This document shows positions 31,781 through 40,128 of a stretch of 64,000 nt of DNA, one piece after another. The number at the start of each line of letters is the position of its first letter. Position 1 is the stretch's first letter. Below the pieces are notes generated by a model, which made no database searches, was not told the origin of the DNA, and worked only from the letters and a program-made list of their open reading frames with translations. The DNA comes from CAYFVU01 sp964594775. Its GTDB lineage: Bacteria; Spirochaetota; Spirochaetia; DSM-16054; Sediminispirochaetaceae. The translations under genes were made by a program, and so were the position numbers. The stretch spans positions 11,760 to 75,759 of the forward strand of contig CAZQNO010000005.1 of NCBI GenBank assembly GCA_964594775.1. Direction: 5' to 3'.

Positions 31781-33687
31781 GAGAGGTAAGCGGCAATGAG
31801 GCGGTCGCCTGCGGCGCCCTCGCCGCCGGTATTTCCCTTGCAAGCGGTTATCCCGGAACCCCTTCCAGTGAGGCTCTTGCCGAGCTCCTTTCCTTTTCCG
31901 AAAAAATGAAAGGCTCTGGAAGAGCTCATCCCTACGTCCAATGGAGCGTCAACGAGAAGGTTGCCCTCGAGATAGCCGCCGGTGCGGCATGGGCGGGAAA
32001 ACGGGCCTTGGCAACGATGAAAATGTCCGGGGCGAATGTCGCTCTCGATTCGCTCATTTCCATTGCCTATTCCGGAACCAGAGGGGGGCTGGTCATCTAC
32101 ATCGCAGACGATCCCGGCGCAGAGGCGGGAATGCCCGAACAGGACACCCGGCTTATTGCGCTCTTTACGAATCTACCGGTCCTCGAGCCGTCGGATCCCC
32201 GCAGGTCCTACGAACTTACTCGTTACGCCTTTGAGCTGTCTGAAAGCTGCGAGCTTCCCGTCATCGTGCGGTCGGTTACCTCGGTGGCTCATGCGGTGGA
32301 AGCCCTCGACATCGACCCATCGTATCACGACCCCAAAATCGAAGCGGAATTTCACCGAGATATCGGCAGATTCACCAAGGCGGGAGCAGAAATCTGCATG
32401 AACCAACATCGCGACCTGCTCGATCGAAACGATCTGGCCGTCGAACTGCTTCGAAAAACTAAAATTAATCGAAGCCTTTCTCCTTCCGGAAAAAAGGGGA
32501 AGAGCTCCGATGCCGCCGTCATCTCCTCCGGAGCGGTGAACCAAGTGGTAGGTGAACTCCACGGCGAGTATCCCGATTTTGCGGCCCTCCTTCTGGAAGC
32601 CGTTAATCCGCTTGATGAAGAGCTTATTGAGACCTTCATTGAAACGAAAAACCGCCTGCTGATCCTCGAAGAGCTCGAGCCCGTTATCGAGAAGCAGGTC
32701 CGCAGCCTGGCCCAGCGGATTAACTGGAAGGGCCGTATCATCGGCAAGCTCGACGGAAAACTGCCGCGCATCGGCAGGTATTCGAGCCACACTGTGCGGG
32801 AGGGGCTGGATACCCTTTCCGGAGCAGAGTCCGCAGTAATAAACGCCGAAACGCCGGAGGAAGAGGCCGGCAGAGAGAGACCCTCCGTCCATCATCCCAT
32901 AACGTTTTGTGAGGGCTGTCCCCACCGCGGGACCTACCTCGCCCTGGGCAGGGCCTTGAAAAAAACGAAGCTCGGAAAGAATAAAACGGTCGTTACCGGA
33001 GACATAGGCTGTACCATCCTGGGAATGAATCCTCCCTTCGATTCCTGCTGGACCGAAGTCTCTATGGGTTCGAGCATCGGATTTGCACAGGGTTTCTCCC
33101 TCGCGGGTATTCGCCCTCCCCTCGTCGCGGCTATAGGAGACTCGACCTTCTTTCATGCCGGGATTCCCCCGCTGATAAACGCCGTACAGCACGGCACCGA
33201 TATGCTGCTCATCATCCTGGACAACGGCTGGACGAGCATGACGGGATTTCAGATAAATCCGGGGACCGATGCAGATTTCCAACAGCGGGGGGGCAGACGG
33301 GTCGACATTTCCGCCCTTGTTCAATCTCTTGGAGTGGATATGTATCGTGAAATTCGTCCGTTCCGGCAGGAGGAATCGGTGAACACCCTCGCCGAAGCCC
33401 TCACTGCCGAGGGTGTTCGGGTCGTCGTATCGAAAGAGGAGTGCGCCCTCACGAGGCTGCGGCGGGAGGAGCGGCGTTTTGTCTATCGGGTGGATCCGGA
33501 TAAATGCACCTTCTGCAGGGTCTGTATCCGGGAAACCGGCTGTCCCGCCCTCTATGTGGAGGAGACCGGAGAGAGGCCGCATGCGGCGATCGATCGGCTG
33601 CGCTGCACCGCCTGCTCACTCTGCTATTCGGCATGTTCCTTCGATGCCATTTCTCCGATAAAGATCGAAAAGGAGGCTCAGCGATGA
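31777..33687 (+). CDS. iorA: Indolepyruvate:ferredoxin oxidoreductase, alpha subunit
   Basis: A 636-residue thiamine-diphosphate enzyme. The N-terminal pyrimidine-binding domain opens GNEAVACGALAAGISLASGYPGTPS-like (core GYPGTPSSE). The TPP pyrophosphate domain has CEGCPHRG, GDIGCTILG and AAIGDSTFFHAG. Two [4Fe-4S] ferredoxin motifs end the protein (CTFCRVC...C and CTACSLCYSAC). It oxidatively decarboxylates arylpyruvates to aryl-acyl-CoA and reduces ferredoxin. The first ferredoxin motif is slightly atypical (CxxCxxC, then C after five residues), as in other IorA. It is coupled to iorB by an ATGA overlap. Confidence 0.95.
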   Translation: MREVSGNEAVACGALAAGISLASGYPGTPSSEALAELLSFSEKMKGSGRAHPYVQWSVNEKVALEIAAGAAWAGKRALATMKMSGANVALDSLISIAYSGTRGGLVIYIADDPGAEAGMPEQDTRLIALFTNLPVLEPSDPRRSYELTRYAFELSESCELPVIVRSVTSVAHAVEALDIDPSYHDPKIEAEFHRDIGRFTKAGAEICMNQHRDLLDRNDLAVELLRKTKINRSLSPSGKKGKSSDAAVISSGAVNQVVGELHGEYPDFAALLLEAVNPLDEELIETFIETKNRLLILEELEPVIEKQVRSLAQRINWKGRIIGKLDGKLPRIGRYSSHTVREGLDTLSGAESAVINAETPEEEAGRERPSVHHPITFCEGCPHRGTYLALGRALKKTKLGKNKTVVTGDIGCTILGMNPPFDSCWTEVSMGSSIGFAQGFSLAGIRPPLVAAIGDSTFFHAGIPPLINAVQHGTDMLLIILDNGWTSMTGFQINPGTDADFQQRGGRRVDISALVQSLGVDMYREIRPFRQEESVNTLAEALTAEGVRVVVSKEECALTRLRREERRFVYRVDPDKCTFCRVCIRETGCPALYVEETGERPHAAIDRLRCTACSLCYSACSFDAISPIKIEKEAQR

Positions 33688-34262
33688 TGCGAAACATCCA
33701 CGCGGCGGGCTTGGGTGGACAGGGCATCCTCACCTTTTCCAAGCTCATAGCCGAATACGCCAAGAGAGAAGGCCTAAAGGCAGGCCTCTTTCATTCAAAG
33801 GGAATGGCGCAGCGGGGCGGCAGAGTCACCTCGGACCTACGCATTTCGAGCGATCCCGAGGCCGAGTTCAGTCCGCGGATTGCCGAAGGAGAGGCCGACT
33901 ACATCGTCGGTTTAGAAATCGGTGAAGCGCTTAACTCCCTGTCTCTTTGCAAAAAGGGGGGGACGGTAATAATTCATCACTACGCCGCTGTACCGACATC
34001 TGTGGTGCTGGATAAAGAGAGGACTTACCCCTCCCTGCAAGAGGTTCTCACGCTTTTTCAAAAAAAGAGTGATCACGTATACGGAGTCGAGAAAATTGAG
34101 TCGAGGGCCAACATTTTTCTTCTCGGCCTCTTTACCGCCCTCGCTTCCTTCGACCGCAAGACGATGCTTACGACGGTCGAGACGACGATTAAAAGGGGAA
34201 AGAAAGAAAACAGGAAAGCGTTCGAAGAGGGGTATCACTATGGCAGCGGACTTATCGGATAG
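33684..34262 (+). CDS. iorB: Indolepyruvate:ferredoxin oxidoreductase, beta subunit
   Basis: A 192-residue gamma/beta-type 2-oxoacid oxidoreductase subunit. It begins with AAGLGGQGILTFSKLIAEYA (core GLGGQGI) and has AQRGGRVTSDLRI. I chose the first ATG of ATGATG, with AAGGAGG 7 bases upstream; it overlaps the iorA stop. Longer open reading to 33504 would be inside iorA. It overlaps the synthetase gene by 23 bases. Confidence 0.93.
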   Translation: MMRNIHAAGLGGQGILTFSKLIAEYAKREGLKAGLFHSKGMAQRGGRVTSDLRISSDPEAEFSPRIAEGEADYIVGLEIGEALNSLSLCKKGGTVIIHHYAAVPTSVVLDKERTYPSLQEVLTLFQKKSDHVYGVEKIESRANIFLLGLFTALASFDRKTMLTTVETTIKRGKKENRKAFEEGYHYGSGLIG

Positions 34263-36360
34263 AGCGGAGAACAGCCTTGCGCGGCTCTTTCACGCAAAGC
34301 GCATCGCCGTAGTCGGCTCGGCGAAGAGAGGCAAGATCGCCCATCAAATAATGACGCAGCTCACCGAAGGGGATTATTCCGGCACCGTCTGGGCGGTCAA
34401 TCCGAAGGGCGAAAGACCGGAGGGAATAGCGGGAGTTCACGCCGCCTCCTCCATCGAGGAAATCGATGGAAGTCCCGATGCGGCGATCATCTGCGCTCCC
34501 GCCGCGCAGGTTCAGCAGGTGATAGAGGACTGCGGAAGAAGCGGGGTTCCCGTCGGGGTCGTTCTCACCTCCGGTTTCTCCGAGACGGGGAAGCGAGATG
34601 AGGAGGAGAAGCTGAAGAAGAGCGCCGCAGTCTATGGAATGCGTCTGGTCGGGCCGAACTGCGCAGGTATCATGAATCCGCACGAAAAGATTTTCGCCAG
34701 CATCGAAGTTCGTGCTCTTCCCGGCAGTGTCGCCTTCATCACCCAGAGCGGCGCCGTCGGCGGTGCCGTGCTCGCTATGGCCGAAGAACGGGGAATCGGC
34801 TTCTCCCTCTTCGCGAGCTACGGCAACAGGGTCGACATTGGAGAACTGGAGCTTCTCGAATACCTGGAAAACGATGCCGCTACCAAGGCCGTCGCACTGT
34901 ATACGGAGAGCCTCCGGGACGGAAGACGTTTCCTGCACCTCGCCTCTCGTATCGTCTCCAAAAAACCTCTCATTCTGATAAAGGCGGGGCGAACAAGCTC
35001 CGGCTCCCGGGCCGCCGGCTCCCACACCGGATCCTTTGCCGGTTCCGAAGAAGTATTCGAGACCATGGTCAAACAGACGGGTATCATCCGCGCACGCGGC
35101 ATTGAGGAAATGCTTGATCTCGTAGAGGGAACTTCTAAAATGCCCGTCTTACAGGGGCGAAGGGTCGCCGTGATCACCAACTCCGGCGGTCCCGGAATAC
35201 TCTGTACCGACAGGGGAGAAGAACTTGGTCTTGAACTTGCAGAACCGAATGATGCCACAAAGGAGAGTCTCCGCAGATTTCTTCCCCCTCACGCCTCCGT
35301 TTCCAATCCCGTTGATCTCACCGTCGAGGGGAGCGACGAGGATTTTCGCCTTTCCATCGAGACGATGCTGGAGAACGAATACGATGCCGCCGTGGTCATC
35401 AACGTGGCGACACCCTTTCTCGATTCATCCGGTCTCGCGGGGGCAATCGCCGATGCGGCGCACAAGACGAAAAAGCCGGTGGCCGCCGTCTTCATGGCCG
35501 GGAGAATCGTCGATTCGGGTCTTCACGTGCTCAAGCAGGAGGGAATTGCCCGTTTTCCCACCGGTGAAAGGGCCATGGAGGCGATTTTTCAACTCTCCGC
35601 CTACCATGCCTTTGTCAAGCAGAGAAAGGCGATGAGCGAAGGGGTCGGCCCCCACGAAGAAGATCTCGCGCGTAAAAACGCCGAAGCGCTTGAATCTCCG
35701 GTGCTCCTCCCCCATGCCGCCGATCTTCTCTCCTCCCGCGGTTTCACCCTTCCGAAATACCGCTTTGTCGATTCGATCGATGCCCTTGGCGAAGCCGTTG
35801 AGAGACTCGAGTTCCCTCTGGCGATGAAAGTCGTCTCTGCGGAAATTGCCCATAAGAGCGACGTCGGCGGAGTCGTGCTCAATCTCAGCTCAGAGGAGCA
35901 GACCGCCGCCGCCTTCAGCCGAATGGAAGCATCTCTGAAATCCCAAGGATTCCGGGGAGTCTTTCTCCACGAAATGATTCCGCAGGGTCTCGAGATGATT
36001 CTCGGCATAAAGAGAGACCCGGTATTCGGTCCCGTACTACTGGCCGGCGCCGGAGGCATCTACACCGAGCTCATCCGCGATGTGAGCATGAGAATAGCCC
36101 CCATCGGCGAAGAAGAGGCCCGCGCCATGATAGAGGAATTGAAAGTCTATCGCCTGATGAAAGGATATCGAGGAAAGGAGGCACTGGCGACGGATGAATT
36201 GGTCCGGGCTCTCCTGCTCCTCTCAAACCTGGCGATGGAGCATGGAGAGATCGAAGAGCTCGATCTCAATCCGATTTTTCTCCTTCCCGAAGCGGCGGTA
36301 CTCGCAGATATTCATATCGTCGCCGATCCCAGGCAGGACCGCGGTGAAGGAAAGGGGTAA
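34240..36360 (+). CDS. ADP-forming acyl-CoA synthetase, fused alpha-beta form
   Basis: A 706-residue protein combining a CoA-binding Rossmann domain (about 15-140, VGPNCAGIMNP), a ligase domain with the phosphorylatable histidine H262 in GSHTGS, and a C-terminal ATP-grasp domain from about 490 (LAMKVVSAEIAHKSDVGGV). The reaction is acyl-CoA + ADP + Pi giving acid + ATP + CoA, which conserves the energy of the aryl-acyl-CoA made by IorAB. I start at MAADLSDR with GAAGAGGGG upstream; an in-frame ATG 57 codons earlier lies inside iorB and adds a non-family extension. The pathway is best known from hyperthermophilic archaea. Confidence 0.92.
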   Translation: MAADLSDRAENSLARLFHAKRIAVVGSAKRGKIAHQIMTQLTEGDYSGTVWAVNPKGERPEGIAGVHAASSIEEIDGSPDAAIICAPAAQVQQVIEDCGRSGVPVGVVLTSGFSETGKRDEEEKLKKSAAVYGMRLVGPNCAGIMNPHEKIFASIEVRALPGSVAFITQSGAVGGAVLAMAEERGIGFSLFASYGNRVDIGELELLEYLENDAATKAVALYTESLRDGRRFLHLASRIVSKKPLILIKAGRTSSGSRAAGSHTGSFAGSEEVFETMVKQTGIIRARGIEEMLDLVEGTSKMPVLQGRRVAVITNSGGPGILCTDRGEELGLELAEPNDATKESLRRFLPPHASVSNPVDLTVEGSDEDFRLSIETMLENEYDAAVVINVATPFLDSSGLAGAIADAAHKTKKPVAAVFMAGRIVDSGLHVLKQEGIARFPTGERAMEAIFQLSAYHAFVKQRKAMSEGVGPHEEDLARKNAEALESPVLLPHAADLLSSRGFTLPKYRFVDSIDALGEAVERLEFPLAMKVVSAEIAHKSDVGGVVLNLSSEEQTAAAFSRMEASLKSQGFRGVFLHEMIPQGLEMILGIKRDPVFGPVLLAGAGGIYTELIRDVSMRIAPIGEEEARAMIEELKVYRLMKGYRGKEALATDELVRALLLLSNLAMEHGEIEELDLNPIFLLPEAAVLADIHIVADPRQDRGEGKG

Positions 36361-37069
36361 GGCGTACAGCCGGGTCGCGGCGGAACTCAGGGAGCGGATA
36401 CTCGGCAGGCAGCTGCGGCCGCAGCAGCAGCTGCCTACCGAAGCGGAGTTGAGCACCGAGTTCACCGTTTCCCGCATCACCGTTCGCCGGGCCCTCGAAA
36501 TCCTCGAAGAGGAACACCTCATTCATAAGAAGCAGGGAAAGGGGTCCTTCGTCAGTCCGTATCCGGCCAGACGTATTCCTCTTCTCATCGACTATACCGG
36601 CAGCGTGCGCAGTCATGCGCCGAATCTCCGACGCCTTCTTCGGCTCTGGAAGTGGTCGCCCTGTCCCGACTGGGCAGCGGTAGAGTTACAGATAGAACCC
36701 GGCGAGACAATCTACTACTGCGAAAGAACCGACATGCTGGGAGAGACCGCCGTCGCCTTCGACAGGGCGTACATCGTCCAGGCCTTCGCCGACCGCCTGG
36801 ATGAAGATGAATTGGACCGAATCGACTTCAATGACTACTGGCAGAAGAGGTGTGCCTTCGAAATCCTCAGCTGCAAGCAGATGGCAGAGGCGGTGAAGGC
36901 CGATAAAATCTGCGCCGAGATTCTTGGCCTTCGAAAGAATGATCCGGTTCTCAGAGGGATAGAGCTGTACACTACCCACAACAAGCGTCCGACGGGACTC
37001 TTCGATAATTATTACCACCCCAACTACATTAGTCTCGTTTCCAATTTTCCCTGGACCTTTGCTCAGTGA
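36344..37069 (+). CDS. GntR-family regulator (HutC/UTRA type)
   Basis: A 241-residue regulator. Winged helix at 8-72 (LPTEAELSTEFTVSRITVRRALEIL), cut here to its hallmark part, then a UTRA ligand domain (about 85-235) with ETIYYCERTDMLGETAVAFDRAYI. I selected the GTG because the helix begins there; it overlaps the synthetase end by 17 bases, and no strong Shine-Dalgarno is visible. As last gene of the aminotransferase-iorAB-synthetase operon it probably regulates that operon, perhaps at the TTGTTATAACAA palindrome. Confidence 0.85.
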   Translation: MKERGKAYSRVAAELRERILGRQLRPQQQLPTEAELSTEFTVSRITVRRALEILEEEHLIHKKQGKGSFVSPYPARRIPLLIDYTGSVRSHAPNLRRLLRLWKWSPCPDWAAVELQIEPGETIYYCERTDMLGETAVAFDRAYIVQAFADRLDEDELDRIDFNDYWQKRCAFEILSCKQMAEAVKADKICAEILGLRKNDPVLRGIELYTTHNKRPTGLFDNYYHPNYISLVSNFPWTFAQ

Positions 37070-37110
37070 TGCATCTTGTATTTTCGATAAATGGATAGTA
37101 GGATACTTTT

Positions 37111-37827
37111 ATGATACGCAGCTGCCTGATACTCACCGCCTTCTGGATCTTTATGCTCTTCTCTCTTCTCTTTTTTATTCCCTACCTTCCGCTTCTTCTT
37201 CCCGGTCTTTCTTCACTTCGCGAGGCCTACGTTCTGACCCTCACGAGGTTCTGGGCCCGTTTCATCATTTTTCTTACCGGCGGCAAGTTAGAGCTGCGGG
37301 GGCAGGAAAACCTTCCCGAGGAAAGAAATCTCTGTTTTGTGGCGAACCACCAGAGCTACGTCGATATCCCCGTGGTCATGGCTTCCCTTCCGAGGGTCAT
37401 CGGTTTTATCGCAAAAAAGGAACTCAAGCACGTTCCCATCCTCAGCAGCTGGATGAAGACAATGGGCTGCCTCTTTCTCGATCGAAAAAACCCGCGCCAA
37501 GCGATAACGGTATTCAACCAAGCCGTAGAAGAACTCCGCAGGGGGAAGGCGAAGCTGATCTTCCCCGAGGGGACGCGCAGCAAGGGCGACCGCATGGGGG
37601 AGATCCACGCAGGCGCGCTCAAGCTTCCCTTCAGAAGCGAAGCAATAATCGTACCATTGACTATCGACGGGACGTATCACCTCTTCGAGGAGTCGAAAAG
37701 GGTTTCGAACGGCAAGGTGGTGCTGACGATTCATCCGCCGGTGCACGCCGCCGGACTCTCTAAAGAGGAGCAGAAGAACACGGCAAAGCTTCTGGAGTCA
37801 ATTATCGCCGGACCGCTGCCTAAATAA
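37111..37827 (+). CDS. plsC: 1-acyl-sn-glycerol-3-phosphate acyltransferase
   Basis: A 238-residue membrane-associated acyltransferase. A hydrophobic N-terminus (8-33) anchors it. The catalytic H80-x4-D85 motif is in NHQSYVD, and the substrate motif FPEGTRSKGD lies near 149-158. It makes phosphatidic acid from lysophosphatidic acid. It stands 41 bases after the GntR gene and is probably its own unit. The family also contains related lipid acyltransferases. Confidence 0.88.
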   Translation: MIRSCLILTAFWIFMLFSLLFFIPYLPLLLPGLSSLREAYVLTLTRFWARFIIFLTGGKLELRGQENLPEERNLCFVANHQSYVDIPVVMASLPRVIGFIAKKELKHVPILSSWMKTMGCLFLDRKNPRQAITVFNQAVEELRRGKAKLIFPEGTRSKGDRMGEIHAGALKLPFRSEAIIVPLTIDGTYHLFEESKRVSNGKVVLTIHPPVHAAGLSKEEQKNTAKLLESIIAGPLPK

Positions 37828-37925
37828 GGCCTATTTTCTGCCCGTCTGCTTTATGAGGTGGCGACCGAACTGTGTCGAGACGATGGGGCTTATCGAACAC
37901 TCCAGGGAAGAAGTAATATAGCCCA

Positions 37926-38276
37926 ATGCACGAACTTTCCGTAACCGAAGAGATCTTCAAAATCGTTCTCAAGCACGCACGAAAAAATAAAATGAGGAAA
38001 GTCACGGTAGTTCGTCTCGAAATCGGCGCCTTGAGCGATTTAGCGGAGCAATGGATCCAGAGATACTTCGACAAAATATCCAAGGGAAGCATCGCCGAAG
38101 GTGCCCGTATATCGGTGAGCAGGAAACAGTGTGTATTCGTCTGTACCCGCTGCAGCACCGAATTTCCCGTCGATTTGGCCAAAGATGCGGTGACTTCCTG
38201 TCCCGGCTGCGGGGGAACTCCCATTAGAATGGTTTCTGGAAACGAATACTGTGTATTCAACATGGAGGGTATATGA
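37926..38276 (+). CDS. hypA: Nickel metallochaperone HypA
   Basis: A 116-residue HypA. The N-terminal MHEL provides the nickel-binding H2, and zinc is bound by C73, C76, C92 and C95 (CTRC, CPGC). It delivers Ni to hydrogenase maturation or to urease. It overlaps hypB by 4 bases (ATGA). No hydrogenase or hypCDEF is in the window, while a LarA-type nickel enzyme is. Confidence 0.93.
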   Translation: MHELSVTEEIFKIVLKHARKNKMRKVTVVRLEIGALSDLAEQWIQRYFDKISKGSIAEGARISVSRKQCVFVCTRCSTEFPVDLAKDAVTSCPGCGGTPIRMVSGNEYCVFNMEGI

Positions 38277-38956
38277 AAAATCACGCGGACACTATTCGGC
38301 TCGTTAAAATCGGAGAAAGTATCGGCGCCGACAACGATCGCAGCGCAAGGCAGCTGCGCAGGAAGCTCGACGAACACGAGGTTTTTATGCTGAATATCAT
38401 GGCATCTCCGGGAGCGGGTAAGACAAGTCTGCTTCTCGCGACTCTTTCGGCCCTCGAGAAGAACGGCCGCGGCAGGCAAAGATGCGCCGTCATAGAGGCG
38501 GACATGGATTCACAAGTCGACGCGGATAAGATCGCCGAAAGCGGCACCATAGCGGTACAGGTGCGTACCGGAGGATTCTGCCATCTCGATTCCTCTATGG
38601 TCGACAAAGCCGTCGCATCCCTTGATCTCCCCTCCTTAGACCTCATATTCCTTGAAAACGTGGGAAACCTCATCTGCCCGGCCCAATTCGACACGGGTGC
38701 CCACAGCAATGTGATGATCCTCAGTCTTCCTGAAGGTGACGACAAACCGCTGAAGTATCCCCTGATGTTTCAAAAGTGTGAGGCGTTGGTGGTCAATAAG
38801 CTCGATTACGCTCCGTTGGCCGATTTCGATTACGAAGCGCTGAAAAAGCGGGTCGGGCGGCTGAATCCGGAGATGAAGATATTTTTCCTCTCCTGCAAAA
38901 CCGGCGAGGGAGTCGATGCATGGGTCGAGTGGCTTAGGAAAAGAATCAGACCTTAA
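38273..38956 (+). CDS. hypB: Nickel-transfer GTPase HypB
   Basis: A 227-residue SIMIBI GTPase with P-loop SPGAGKTS (45-52), EADMDSQVDADKI, the metal site GGFCHLD with a second cysteine in NLICP, and guanine-binding VNKLD. The His-rich nickel-storage N-terminus of some HypB proteins is absent. It loads nickel together with HypA. Its end overlaps the convergent ferredoxin gene by 11 bases. Confidence 0.93.
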   Translation: MKNHADTIRLVKIGESIGADNDRSARQLRRKLDEHEVFMLNIMASPGAGKTSLLLATLSALEKNGRGRQRCAVIEADMDSQVDADKIAESGTIAVQVRTGGFCHLDSSMVDKAVASLDLPSLDLIFLENVGNLICPAQFDTGAHSNVMILSLPEGDDKPLKYPLMFQKCEALVVNKLDYAPLADFDYEALKKRVGRLNPEMKIFFLSCKTGEGVDAWVEWLRKRIRP

Positions 38957-40115
38957 AGCCCAGCCCCGCCTTCAACAGGAGTGCGAATCCCTTGATCCGT
39001 CCGAATCGGCCGACGAACATCCGAATGTACATCGACATGGCGGTCGAAGGCGGTTCGCCCGTCTTTTCTCTTGTCTCCAGTGAGATCGCCCCTACGGGGC
39101 ATGCTGCTACACAGAGGCCGCAGCCGATGCAGCGACGGTTCTCTATGTGTGCCGTCTCAGTCGACGAAGAGAGTTCGATTGCGTCCATGGGACAGCGGGG
39201 AATGCAATTCCCGCAGGAAACACAGCGGCTCTCATCGACCTGCGCCCGGTAATTCGAGCCAAGGATATCTCCCGGATTGGGGATCTTTTTTGCCCTTGAA
39301 AGGATGGCGCAGCAGCAGGAACAGCAGCTGCAGATATAGAGGGGATCCTTTGTGTTCTGTGCCTGCAGTACAAGCCCTTCCCGCTCCGACACTTCGAGAA
39401 ACAGAAGGGTATCCTCCCGGTCGAGCTCCCTTCCCCTTTCCTCGAGAATCGCCGCCTTTGCAGCAGGCCCTAGGGAAAGACAGGTGTACTGCCGATTCGT
39501 CTGCCGGCATTCTTCGCCTAAAAGTGAGCGGCCCTTCCTGCATATGCACTCCTGCACGACGAAGGGTCCTTCGGAAGCGAGGATTACCTCTCTGATACTG
39601 TCGTAGCGGCTCACGCTTCTGTCCGGGAGAATCGTTTCATTTATCGGGATGGTACGCATCTGCCTCGGCTTCTCATCGAGGAAGCTGTGCATGAAGGCCT
39701 CATCCATATAGGCAGAGGCTTGCTCTTCGAAGTCCCGGGTAAGGCGGTCCACCTGGAATTCATAGAGCCCGACGGCAAAGGGCAGTTTGCCGTAGACCCG
39801 GGTCTTTCCTCTTCGGGCCTTCACCAGGCTGCTGTGTATCACCTTTTTCTCCACGAGTGCGTCGAGCCTGAGGGTGAGTTCTTCGAGACTCGGGGCGCTT
39901 TTCCCCATTTGTCTCTTCAGGCGCCTCAGGATCCTCCTTGCCGGTGCCGGCAGCATGCCTATTTCCAGGGCGACTACCGCCTCCTCGGGGGTAAAGAAGC
40001 GTTTGAGGATGTCGATCTCTATTCCGCTTTCCGAAGCGGGATATGCCACCGGCATCACATCGAGGTGGGCCCGCAGGGCGGGGTAAATGTCTTGTTCTTT
40101 GGACAGGGTATTCAT
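38946..40115 (-). CDS. Two-[4Fe-4S] ferredoxin protein with N-terminal winged-helix-like domain
   Basis: A 389-residue protein not easily named. Residues 40-120 are helical and resemble a winged helix (EEAVVALEIGMLPAP and SLEELTLRLDALVEKKVI). A middle region has CICRKGRSLLGEEC and a cysteine-rich CSCCSCCC stretch (around 270-277). The C-terminal third holds two ferredoxin motifs, CVSCGNCIPRCP and CIGCGLCVAACP. No membrane helix is seen. Related proteins are annotated only as 4Fe-4S-binding. It could be a redox-responsive adaptor or an electron carrier. It is on the same strand as the heterocycle operon, 13 bases after the YgeY-like gene, and may be its last gene. Confidence 0.75.
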   Translation of the reverse strand: MNTLSKEQDIYPALRAHLDVMPVAYPASESGIEIDILKRFFTPEEAVVALEIGMLPAPARRILRRLKRQMGKSAPSLEELTLRLDALVEKKVIHSSLVKARRGKTRVYGKLPFAVGLYEFQVDRLTRDFEEQASAYMDEAFMHSFLDEKPRQMRTIPINETILPDRSVSRYDSIREVILASEGPFVVQECICRKGRSLLGEECRQTNRQYTCLSLGPAAKAAILEERGRELDREDTLLFLEVSEREGLVLQAQNTKDPLYICSCCSCCCAILSRAKKIPNPGDILGSNYRAQVDESRCVSCGNCIPRCPMDAIELSSSTETAHIENRRCIGCGLCVAACPVGAISLETREKTGEPPSTAMSMYIRMFVGRFGRIKGFALLLKAGLGFKV

Positions 40116-40128
40116 ACGATTGCTGAGC

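Noticed and set aside
32173..33582. 469-codon open frame opposite iorA
   Set aside because: Antisense shadow of iorA, without family motifs or ribosome site.
34069..34239. Longer N-terminus for the acyl-CoA synthetase
   Set aside because: It lies wholly inside iorB in another frame and has no family similarity; the ATG at 34240 has a better ribosome site.
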